In this document: piece after piece, positions 9,611 to 21,600 of the stretch
Numbering within the stretch: position 1 is the stretch's first letter
How the letters are laid out: every line of letters starts with the position of its first letter
From: Geotrypetes seraphini
Lineage: Eukaryota > Chordata > Amphibia > Gymnophiona > Dermophiidae
DNA: 64,000 nucleotides
Assembly (NCBI RefSeq): GCF_902459505.1
Contig: NC_047088.1
Coordinates: 15,734,056-15,798,055 of the forward strand
Reading direction: 5' to 3'
The notes under the pieces: generated by a model
Databases searched by the model: none
Told to the model about the DNA's origin: nothing
Seen by the model: the letters and a program-made list of their open reading frames with translations, nothing else
Translations under genes and position numbers: made by a program

Positions 9611-12600
9611 GTGATTTGGGGGGGGGGGGGGAGATGAGGCCTGTGCCGTGCTTGCTCGCCCTGGATCCTAAACTGGCCCTGAGCTGGCTGAAAAGGGACT
9701 GCAGTGACTCTGGAGCTGCTGCTCCAGGAGACCGCCTAGTTTGCCCAAGATTTGGCCACCTAAGGCAGGGGCAATCCAGTCGGGTGTTCAAGATTCCCCC
9801 AATGAATATGCATGAGATCTATTAGCATCCAATGAAAGCAGTGCATGCAAATAGATCTCATGCATATTCATTGGGGAAATCCTGAAAATCCGACTGGATT
9901 GCGGCCCTCGAGGAGGGACTTTGACACCCCTGACCTAGGGCTAAATTCACTAAGCTCACCGATTGTGTCCCGACCAGTTTGCGAGCCTTCTCCGACCCAC
10001 ACATGCAAATGAGGGGAAATGCCATGCATAAGTAGGAACCCCTTCAATATACACAGTCTGGATATTATTTGAAGAATGTAATCTTATGTTGGTGTACAAG
10101 ACGCCTCAGCCCCACCACTCCACCGCAAAAATAATATTTATCTAGCAGGAAGCATAGTGTGGTGCTTCATCATTGGCTGTCTTTTCATACTATAGTGTTG
10201 TTACTAACATGAGTTTGCTTTAGCCTTTTTTTTTGCTTTCCTGCAGTGCCTCAGCTTTTTGCTATATTAGTAGATAATAATCAAAAGTGCAAATGGTACT
10301 TATCTCAGCCAACCAGGGGAGCCAGACCCGACATGTTTCGCACGTGAATCGTGCTTTCTCAAGGGTCTCCCGAGGTCGCCGCCGTCATCCGACTCCAGAA
10401 ATTTAGTGAGGAAAAGATTATTTTTGCGGTGGAATGGTGGGGCTGAGGCGTCTTGTACACCAACATAAGATTACATTCTTCAAATAATATCCAGACTGTG
10501 TATATTGAAGGGGATGCTATTGTTTATTCATGAGGCTGGATCAATATAAATAATAACAAGTGGTCATCACAGTAGTGACTTAAAATGCATAAGTAGGAAG
10601 GCAGCAATTTTCCTAAACAGAAAATGGAACACCGATTGGGCTTGCCGATCCAAAATGAAGCGACTGCTGAGGGCCAGCCGCTCACGTCCTTGCCGACTGT
10701 CCTGCTCTCTGCCACACTGTTGAAATCCCTAAGATCTCACTGCTCTCTGTGAACCCGTGGTTTGAATCTGCGTGTTCTTTCCGTGTTGCTCCAGTCTGGC
10801 TGCAAAGCGTGTTCAGTTCTATTGAAATGATTCCTGAAGTCCACTCGTCTGGCCAGCGAGTGCAGCCACCACTCCCCCTTTCGTTTTGCCCTTCAAGTTT
10901 GTGCGGAGAGCAAGCGCATGCGCGGATCACATCTACAGGCAAAGAGGATGGTCTGTGCATGTGTCGGGGTCGCTCTGCAGCGATCCGTGGGGGTCGTTAA
11001 GGGGCGTGTGTCCGATCACTTCATTTGCATGAGGACTCTAGTGAATCAGTCGCCCGGTAAGACTCGCCCACGGATCGCCCAGATCGGTGAGTTTTAGTGA
11101 ATCTAGGCCCTAGTTTACCAAAAATACACATGCATCTCAACTCCGCCTCCTGTGTACCTAGATAATGGTACACATCTTATGAAATATGTACACACACACA
11201 TGCGTGCGCTTAAATGACTGCCTAGTTTTATCAACAGCCTTTCCCTTGAATAAAACCACTAGGCATGAAAATTATTTTATAAAATTATGCCAAGATGCCC
11301 CAATAGTCCCAATTGCCTAATAGCCCATGATTTTACCCCAAGTTTGAACTACATGTAGGAGATCTAGGGTCATTGGCTCTAGCCTGCCAGCCAGTGCCAG
11401 ATAGCTAAATGCACTGTAGCATGTGGATTCCAATCCACATTGAATTGGCAATAGATGGCAAATTTGTAGAGTGGGAGTATGTGGAGCAAGCAGATCTGAA
11501 AGGTACATTACATAGGAAGACCTAGACTCAGGATATAATGTGGTAATATTAAGATTTTGAATTTAATCCTGAAGAGAACAGTTAAGGGGAAGCATTATTG
11601 AATTTCTGAGCTGCATACAAGAGCTAGACTGTAATGTTAGGATAAGATGAGGAGAGATCTAGCAAAACTTGAAGAATAGTCTAAAATTTGGCAAGTAGGA
11701 AAGGTCAAAAAAAATGCAAATCATGTATTTCAGAACTTTGCAAAAACCCAAGAGAGCGGTACAGTATAAAGGTTGACGTGCTTCTGCGCCCAAAAGATGA
11801 ATGGGACCTGAGGGTGATTGTATCTGATGGTCTTAAGATGACCAACAGGTAGAAGGTGGCCTTAAAAGCCAAAAGAATGCTTGAGTGTACAAAGAAAAGA
11901 ATTGCCAGCAAGAAAGAGAAGGTGATAGTACATCTGTATAAATGTATAGTGAGAATTCATTTGGAGTAGTGGGTGCAGTTCTGGTGAGCATACCTACAAA
12001 ATTATATAGTTGGTTCAAAGGGCAACTACTAAAACGGTCAGTGGTCTTTGTCATAGCCTCAGACCAATTGATGTGATCCTTTGGTTTTTAAAACATTTTT
12101 GTATGCCGATGACATACAAGGGTAAATCAAAAATTCAAAGGCAATTGTTAAACTTCTTCAATTCACTTGCACAGCACACAAGGTAACTTTATATCAGATA
12201 AATAAATTACATCAAAAACCTACTCTGACAAAATAACTTAGACACTCGGGAGAGTATGCTTCACCTAAGTTAAACAATCCTTTTATCCAAAATGAGCCTC
12301 AGAGCTACAGGCCCGGCCAGGAACGCCAGAGCCTCTGTATTCAGCTATACAGCTGACCTGCTATAATCATCGGCTCCTCTTACAGTCACCACATACCCAG
12401 GAAAAAACTCCACCTGAGGGAGAAAAAAAACCTAAGGTATTGCTAGCTGTAGAGACAAAATCAAACCAAAAGCACTAAACTCCCCAGTGTCTGTCAGAGT
12501 AGGTTTTTGATGTAATTGTTAAACTATGTCATACTGGAACAGAGCTAGCAAAATGGAACATATGTACTCTTACATTGCCTGTTGGATTGTTCATCCACGC

Positions 12601-15600
12601 ACATTACAGCGCTTGGCCTTTGGTCATGTGTCAGCCAGAGAGTCAGAAACATGGATACTCCATTGCAAGATTGCACCATTGAAGAACGGTACACTGTCAA
12701 AAGCACGCTGGACTTTGGTGCACTGGCAATCCTGCGGCGACCTTTGCGCGCAGGACATATGCGTGCCGCCGTTTCCGCAACTTTTAAGGCTTTTCATTAG
12801 CACTGTGAGAGTGTGCATGTGGAGGAACCCCCCACTACATTTACAAGTCCTCACGCTCCCATTGGGGGGAGGTTTGGGGGGAACCCCTCCAAGTACACTG
12901 AAAATTCCCATTTTCCTTTCTGTTTTCACTGTTCGGGAGTTTTCAGTGTGTGTGTGGGGGAGCGCAAGGACTTGTAAATGTATTGGAGGGGTTCCCCACA
13001 CCCCCACCCTCACAGCGCTAATGGAAAGCCTTAAAAGCGGTGGAAGCAGCAGTGCATAAATGTTGCTGCGGGATTGTCAGTACGCCAAAGTCCAGCGCGC
13101 TTTTGACAGGTCACCTCGAAGAACAATGTGCAGTACTGCTCTTACTTTGGACAGAGGGAGTGAAATCTATGGAAATTCGCCGTCGGATATTGATTCAGTA
13201 TGGACATAGTACCATGAATCAGCTAAAGGTTTATGAGTGGGTAAAAAGGTTTAAAGTGGGAAGAACAGGTGTAACTGATGAAGATCGTTCTGGTCACCCA
13301 TCACCATTTAACACAGAAGAGCACATTGACAGGCGGGGATGTCTTGATTAGAGAAGACCGACGGATAACAGTGTCTCAGTTGGCTGCAGATTTGGACATC
13401 AGCTATGAATCTGCATTTGCCATAATGCATGATGACTTGGGATACAGGGAAGTCTGTGCACGATGGGTTCCCAAACAGCTTACCGATCTGCACAAGCAAC
13501 AGCGTGTGGAGGCTGTGACCAGTTCCTGAGGCGGTATGAAGAAGATCCGAATATTCTGGAGAGAATTATCACCGGCAACAAGATATAGGTGCATCACTGT
13601 GACCTGGAGAGCAGAAAACAAAGCATGATGACGTTTAGGAAGCAGTGCTCACCTGGCTTCAGGAGCAGCCCAAAAAACTTCTTCTCTGCATTAATGCAGA
13701 AGCTAGTTGAACGATACAACAAATGTGTCATGTGGAAATGTGATATGTTCAATTGCTCACAATTACTTTTATTAAAGTTGTATTTTGCCTTTACTTTTTG
13801 ATTTACCCTTGTACAGCTTTTCATGCCTTGACATAAGTCTACAAGAGAAGAATTGCATGTTTTAAGATGGTTGGGAGTTTGGTTGCAGCAGCATTGGTTC
13901 ATTTTATGTGCAAGTACACTGGTATTGTCTCTTAACCCTTTCAGGACCATAAGGATCGTAGGCCAATTTTTGTTGTTTTGACGACATTTTTATGGTAAAA
14001 AGGGCTTGCAGATGCCAAAAAATAGATTTTTTTTTGTGAAATATCATTATTTTTTTTAAAAAAAAAATCAAACTTCTGGCTTATGGACAGTGTGGCAAGT
14101 GAATCTTCTCGTCAATCTGGCAACGACGCTAATGAATGAATGTCGGAACCAGTTTGTTTACATAAAGGTAGTATCCTATGGAATCCGTACATATCAAATT
14201 TAGAACTGTAGACTATCCCAATCAAAATTTATAGGATTTTAAAGTTATGGGACAAATATGTCCCTTGGTCCTGAAAGGGTTAAACTAACAGCAAGATCTT
14301 TAGGGAAAGGGAATGGATTGTGATTTACCCTTTCTACATTAAATATAAGCACTTTACATATTGTATTCATAGCATTGGATTTAAATGAAAACTTGCTTAT
14401 ACCTCTTCAACACAAAACTTGTGTTCTAAAGTGTATAGTTCAGTGAACTTTCTTAATTTTCTGTAGCTGTTTCATCTATATCAGTGGTCTCAAACTCTTA
14501 CCCTTTGCAGGGCCACATTTTGGATTTGTAGGTACTTGCAGGGCCTCAGAAAAAAATAGTTAATGTCTTATTAAAGAAATGACAATTTTGTATGAGGTAA
14601 AACTATCTTTATAGTTTATAAATCTTTCCTTTTAGCTAAGTCTTAATAATAATATTGAAATTTATAGCTAAAGAGACATATGATCAAGAAACTGTTTTAT
14701 TTTACTTTTGTGATTATGATAAACATACCGAGGGCCTGAAAATAGTACCTGGCGGGCCGCATGTGGCCCCCTGGCCACGGGTTTGAGACCACTGATCTAT
14801 ATGAAATACTCTTCCAGCTGAAATTAGAAATGCCAAGGAGTATATTTACCTTTTAGAAAATTTAGAAAAAAATGGCTTTTTACTATTAGAGAATGACACG
14901 GGGATGGGGACAAAGCCTGTGGGGTTTGTCCCCCGTGTCATTCTCTAATAAGATTGAGACTACCCTTAAACAGGTTATTCCAACTAGATGGAACAGCATC
15001 TATAAAATGCTAGTATCAGTACGTAAAAACACCACCTCTTAGACCACTAACAGGTGAATGCTTGAGATGAAAGGAAGTCCAGGCTACGGTGGTGAATAGC
15101 ACATTCAAGTAGCTTGGATCAGAAGGGGAGGAAGGGTATGTGGAGTCTAGTGAGTGCTTTTTAAGGAGAGGTGTAACTATGTCATGTTTGAAAATATCGG
15201 GAACAGTGGCACTGGTAGGTTGAAGATGTGACAGATAGGAAGGATGGTAGCGGGAGAGATTGTGCTGAGTAGATTGGTAGGAATTGGATTAGAGGAGCGG
15301 GTAGTGGGTTTGGAGGAGGAGAGAAGTGCAGTTTCCTCTTCAGTGATTTCAGAAAAGGAGGAAACGGTATCGGGGGTTGAGGGAAAGTTGGCAGAGGGGA
15401 TAGCAGGAGGGGTGGGGGGAAGATGACCTGCTCGAAAACTCCAAGATGAATTTTCTGAACCTTGTTTTAGAAGAACTCAGTCATTTGAGTAGAGAGTTTA
15501 GTGAAGCAAAGAGATGGTGAGGTTTAGAACTAAGAGATTTAGTTAAATGGGCACAGTATTCTTGATTGTCGAGTGAGAGGGCAGACTGGAAGGATGTCAG

Positions 15601-18600
15601 CAGGAATTTGAAAGTGTATGAAGTCAGCCTGTATGCAGGATTTAAGCCAAAGACATTTGGCAGATCGGCACAGGATCATAGGTAGCACATATTGGAGGTC
15701 AGCCAGGGCTGGGATTTGGTGCACCTTACAGGAGATGAGATAGCGGGAATGAGGGTATCTAGAGCAGAGGAGAGAATGGTGTTATAGGAAAACACGGCTA
15801 CATCAACAGACTTGAATAACATAGTAGTTGAAGGGAGGGATGATACAGTGGTACAGAGGGCTCTAAGGTCAGTAGCCGGAAGGTTTCTAAACATATTGGT
15901 AGTGATTGGCCTAGTCCCGGGGGGGGTGGGGGGGGAAGATGATGAATTGTGAACGTTAACAGATCATGGTCAGAGAGGGGACGAGATGAGATGCAGAAAC
16001 TGGTGGTGGAGCAGTTGGAGGAGAAAACAAGGTCAAGGCAGTGGCCATTCTGGTATGTAGGGGTAGTGGAGTACAGCTGGAGGAGTGTGTGGCGCAGTGG
16101 TTGGATCTACAGCCTCAGCACCCTGGGGTTGTGGGTTCAAACCCCGCGCTGCTCCTTGTGACCCTGGGCAAGTCACTTAATCCTCCATAGCCCCAGGTAC
16201 GTTAGATAGATTGTGAGCCCACCGGGACAGAGAGGGAAAAATGCTTGAGTACCTGATTGTAAAAACCGCTTAGATAACCTTGATAGGCGGTATATAAAAT
16301 CCTAATAAACTTGAAACTTGAGATTGTATGAGGATGTTAGAACGAGAAATCTGGAAGTGTAGGAATCAGAGGATCATCAGCATGAATGCTGAAGTCACCA
16401 AGTCTGAGAGGGTTTAAGAAAGAAGGAGAGCCAGGAGCCAAAGTCAGTGAGGAACGGAGAGGGGGACTTATCAGAGATTAGTAAATGACTGCTGTTTGGA
16501 GAGGAAGAGGAGCAAATAGACGGATGGAGTGGATTTCAAAGAAGGGAAAGAAGTGAGATTGAGGTGGTAGAAGGGGTTAATACCTACAAGGTGGTGAGAG
16601 TAACAGTCCAACACCACCTCCACAACCAACTGGGTGAGATGTATGTGAGAAAAAGTAGCTTCCATGACGCAGTGTGGCAGCTGAAACGAAGTCTTCAGGA
16701 TAGACCCAGGTCTTGGTTAGTGCCAGCAGGTGGAGAGTTCGAGAGATAAATAGGTCACTGATTGGGCATTCCACTTCCTCTGCCTCTCTCATGCACCCTG
16801 TGGAATGCCCAATCAGTCTCCAACAAGCTTACCTTTATTCATGACCTATTTATCTCTTGAACTCTCCACCTGCTGGCGCTAACCAAGACCTGGGTCTACC
16901 CTGAAGACGGAGGAAATCCTGCTTGACAATGGTAGGTGGGACCAGTGAGATGGCCCAAGTGTTTCTAGAAAAGTTGCTGGGGTAATGTTTCCACATCTGT
17001 CTCTGTCAGTGAGGATTCAGGTCCTCCTGTCATCGGAGAACATTTGCTACAGATAAGTAACTTTGTTTTACTGCAGCTTATGCTATCCCTCTCCTTTATC
17101 TAACATGAGTGCTTACCACTGCAATTGTCATTATAGTTGTTATTTCTTTATTCTTTAGGACAACCAGCAGAGGAGACTTTGTATTTTCAGCTGACCGCTT
17201 GGTAGGTGGAGAGACCGATGTGTCATGTTCATTATTCTGTATGAATTGTACTGCAGCTGGGTGTGGGGTTGGTAAAACAATATTTTCAGGCTGCTCTTGT
17301 GGTGTAGAGTGATAAAGACCAAATTACCTATCTGTCTATTTTGGGTGGATGACGTGCGTACAAATTCCTATAATCCATTGCATCACTACAATCTGGGATG
17401 AGAGCTTTTGAATCAGCTGAATATCCAGTAACTAGTTTAAATAAATAGTGTTTGTTCTATTACATTTATTTTCATGTTATGCTCAAAATGTGGAAGATGT
17501 CAGCCTATTTGTGTGCATGGATCTTATTTCATAAATAACTCGCCTTCCCTCGTTTAATACTCAAATCCTTCCTTCAACCCTGTCACCCTTTCTTCCTTCT
17601 CTAAAACAACAGATGTCATTCAGTGTCAACATTTAAACCCACCAGCATGAAAATATGCCAGTTATAAATGTATTCCTGTTCTCTTCTTTCCAGTCATTTA
17701 GCAATATTGCTAGTATGGGTGGATTGTACTTGGTCATGAAATACAAGTACAGTGGTGCCTCGCATAACGAACGCCTCGCACAGCGAACGCTGCGCACAAC
17801 GAACTTCAGGTCTTGCTTCCTACAACGAAGTCGCCCGAGCTGCATCCTTCCGCGCAGGCACTGCGCTTAACTGCCCTCTCTCCGCCTGGCTCCCTGTGCA
17901 GTGGCGGACCGTCGGCTCGCAGGGGCCCGGCGCCTACTGCTGATGCGTTGCGGGGGGCGGAGCTACTCTCGCCGCTTCCCCAATGCTAGAAAAATAACAG
18001 CTTTGTTCTCTCTCACCATTGGCAATCTGTTTACATATTGAAAGAAACAGGAAAAAAAAAGCTTATCCATTTAGACCATTTTGTAATAAGTATAAACTAG
18101 TATTATAGACATAATGATCTGCCCAAGGAAATGGACAACATTTTCAACCATGCAGGCATTTAAAAAATGAACAGTTAAGTCCCAGTTTTTGCCGCTGAGA
18201 CTCTGCCCTCTCTCACTGTAAAATTAGACTCTACTTAGTCTGTCTTTAAATTTAAAAAATGTGTGTTGTTTTAAAAAACAATTATGTTTTTAGATGTATC
18301 TAAATAAACATAATAACAAAAAATTTATCTTTTTTTATGTCATCTTAGCATATTTTATGCTGCAGAACGAATTATTTTTTTTAACATGTATTGTTATGGG
18401 AAAACGCGTTTCACATAACGAACTTTTCGCATAACAAACTTGCTCCTGGAACCAATTAAGTTCGTTGTGTGAGGCACCACTGTATTTTAATTCTTCAAGT
18501 ACATGATGATCCACCACCTATGAGGGGCCAGTGGGGCCAATTTCTTGTAAAGGCATATTTATTAAAAGATATTCAACCATACAGGTATTGATTGGTCTGT

Positions 18601-21600
18601 TGATCTTCCCAATATACATTTTGCCTATGTAACAACTTCAGCTGTGTTGTAGTCTAAGCCAGTGTTCTTCAACCGCCGGTCTGCGGACCGGTACTTGCAT
18701 CGGGTCCGAGACAGTGTTCTTCAGCTGCCGGTCCAGTGTGCGATCGATACGGCGTTATCTTCAAACCGGCTCCCTCGTCCTCAGTGCTGCAGTGCACAAA
18801 GATGCGGGCAGTGGCTCCTACATGCGTCCTGCACCTGAACCGGAAGCCTTCTCTCTGATGTCGCAACATCAGAGGGAAGGGTTCAGGTGCAGGACGCGCA
18901 AGGAGTCACTGGCGCGGCTTTGTGCACTACGACAGTGAGGAAGAGGGAGCCGGCCCGAAGATAACACCGGGGGAGGGGAAGCCTAAAACGGCCAGAAGTT
19001 AAGGCACAGCATGGAGAGAGGGAGACAACAAAGGTAGGGGGAATGATTTTAGTTTTGAATTTAGTGACTGATTTACATCTGTTGTCTGTATTTTGCACTG
19101 TTCAGGAAGAAATGCATTTGTTTCTATTTCTCTGGGGTTGTGCTGCATGCAGAGTCTTGAATCTTAGGGGTTCGTTTGTATATATTAATACTTTTAGTTT
19201 TTGGTTCCATATTTGCATAGAGGTTATCTGTGTTCTGGTAGGAATGAATGTTGAGAAGCATACAATGTGCTTTGCATAGTTTAATTTTGTGGTTAACCAT
19301 TATGTGTTGTTAATAAGATTATATTGTGTGTATATATGAAAAATGAATGGAAAAAATGGTGTTACAATTAGTATTATTATGGTGGCGGGGTCTGGGGTGG
19401 AGATTGGGTGGAGATGGGCGGGGTATGGCCCACGACTTAGCCCAGTGTTCTTCAACTGCTGGTCTGTAAAATAATTATTTTATTTCTGCTGGTCCATAGG
19501 TGTCAAAAGGTTGAAGAACACTGGTCTAAGTCAAGTTCATTGTTCATCTATACACACACTTGTACTACAGAAGACATACATTTTGAAGTGTTAGCACATT
19601 ACAATTATTGGTAAACATTGTCTTCAAGGATTATATATATAGCTACATATTCAGGAGGAGATTGTGAATCCCTGATGCAGGCAGTTGCCGAAACACGGCC
19701 CATGTCAGGTTCGGTTGAAGCTTACTACATATATGTGTTTAGATAAGAGTGGGAGCCTGCCGGGAGAGTTAGGGAAAATGCTTGAGTACCTGAATAATTT
19801 GTAAACTGCATAGAATTGTAGGATATGCAGAATATAAATTATATAAATAAATAAAATAATAAATGTGTTACCAATTAAAGTATTGAAAAATAAATAGGAG
19901 ACTCATAAAGAACAAACTATATTGTATCTACCCCACAAATTACATGACGTAAAAGAGAAAACACATCAGGGTAGTGATTACACGCTTCTCATCTTCAGAG
20001 TGAGTAAAAACACTCCAATTATTCATCCAAAAATCTCTTGATTTTCTAATTTCTACCAAAATGGTTGCAGGAATTCCATGTTCACCACTACAACTCAATA
20101 TCCCATAGATAGAATGGGTTTTTTATTTGAAGTTATTCACACAACCTACCCCATTCTATCTATGGGATATTGAGTTGTAGTGGTGAACATGGAATTCCTG
20201 CAACCATTTTGGTAGAAATTAGAAAAGACCTGCGCCCTAACTGAGACCAGCCCTACCTGCGTTCGTTCTGGTTCAGCAAGAACTTGTCCAACCTTGTCTT
20301 GAATCCCTGAAGGGTGTTTTCCCCTATAACAGCCTCCGGAAGAGCGTTCCAGTTCTCTACCACCCTCTGGGTGAAGAAGAACTTCCTTACATTTGTACAG
20401 AATCTATCCCCTTTTAACTTTAGAGAGTACCCTTTAGTTCTCTCTACCTTGGAGAGGGTGAACAACCTGTCTTTCTCTACTAAGTCTATTCCCTTCATTA
20501 TCTTGAATGTTTTGATCATGTCCCCTCTCAGTCTCCTCTTTTCAAGGGAGAAGAGGCCCAGCTTCCCTAATCCCTCACTGTACGGCAACTCCTCCAACCC
20601 CTTAACCATTTTAGTCACTCTTCTCTGGACCCTTTCGAGTTTGAAAGGGTGACAATTTTTGAGTGATTTGGGGGTGATTGCAGCAGTGGAGCAGTATTTC
20701 AGTGACCATACATTAGAGTAATTTTTTGAAAGGGTTACAGAAACTTGAGACACAGTGTGTCAAGTGTGTTGAACCTAGGGGTGAATATGTGGAATAATTT
20801 ATAAGTTTCATGGCTCCACATCATTCCCTTCTTGGTTGAGTTGAGAACTTTTCAGCACCCCCTCGTGGTTCAAAGACAACTGCGCGAAAGACAAAAGCGC
20901 GTGCCGACAATTGAGCGCAGCGCGGAGGTGTGTGCCGCACAAAATTACAGTTTTTAGGGGCTCCGACAGGGGTTTTTGTTGGGGAACCCCCTCAGTTTAC
21001 TTAATAGACATCGCGCCGGCGTTATGGGGGGTTTGGGGGGTTGTAACCCTCCACATTTTACTGTAAACTGAACTTTTTTCCTAAAAACAGGGAAAAAGTT
21101 AAGTTTTCAGTAAAATGTGGGGGGTTACAACCCCCCAAACCCCCCATAACGCCGGCGCGATGTCTATTAAGTAAACTGGGGGGGGGGGTTTCCCAACAAA
21201 ACCCCCTGTCGGAGCCCCTAAAAACAGTAATTTAGAGCGGCGCGCCTTTGTCCCGGCGCGCTTTTGACCTGACACCCCCCCTCGTAAGTGATTGCCAGTT
21301 TTTGTAGAAATGAACATATTTAGTGTATGCACTTTCAGGGACCGCAGAAGCATGCTACATTCCAGGAATGGTAAATCAACCTGAGACTTGTTAATTTATA
21401 TTCCTGGGATCAAAGATAACTCCTTCGATGTAGCAAATAAGAATTGGCTGAGTCCTCCTCAATGTGGCTGAGGTTTAAACCAAGTATCAGAACATTTTTA
21501 GAAGTGTAAAAGTAAACTTTCCTGCACTGAAAAATTCACTGCTTTGCTGCTCATGATTCCTTGCAGATCAGACTAGTGGTGGAAGAGGGACTGAACCAGC

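Larger units (their letters stand above)
9938..11110. mobile_element. Harbinger-like MITE, copy 1, with nested insertion
   Basis: Ends GGGCTAAATTCACTAAGCTC and GAGTTTTAGTGAATCTAGGC. Next to them lie CACCGAT and ATCGGTGAG, again inverted. The interior matches 50450-51029 (shared TCTGGCTGCAAAGCGTGTTC and GTGCGGAGAGCAAG). It carries the insertion 10039-10584. No transposase ORF; a non-autonomous family. Confidence 0.8.
12117..13811 (+). mobile_element. mariner transposon, degenerate, with two nested insertions
   Basis: Ends CAAGGGTAAATCAAAAATTC and TTTTTGATTTACCCTTG, with TA at both flanks. The reading frames keep mariner features: VYEWVKRFKVGRTGVTDEDR, then RRITVSQLAADLDISYESAF and LGYREVCARWVPKQL, then ILERIITGNK. 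The middle of the DDE domain is lost: HHCDLESRKQSM runs into a C-terminal piece FSALMQKLVERYNKCV. Frameshifts and stops are present. Insertions at 12154-12513 and 12688-13115 interrupt its 5' part. Confidence 0.88.

Noticed and set aside
12526-13059. 177-codon plus-strand ORF
   Set aside because: It spans the border of a mariner and a fold-back insertion; no conserved domain crosses the junction.
16084-16160. tRNA gene
   Set aside because: The A and B boxes are there, but the cloverleaf is incomplete and the same head recurs in five SINE copies with LINE-like tails.
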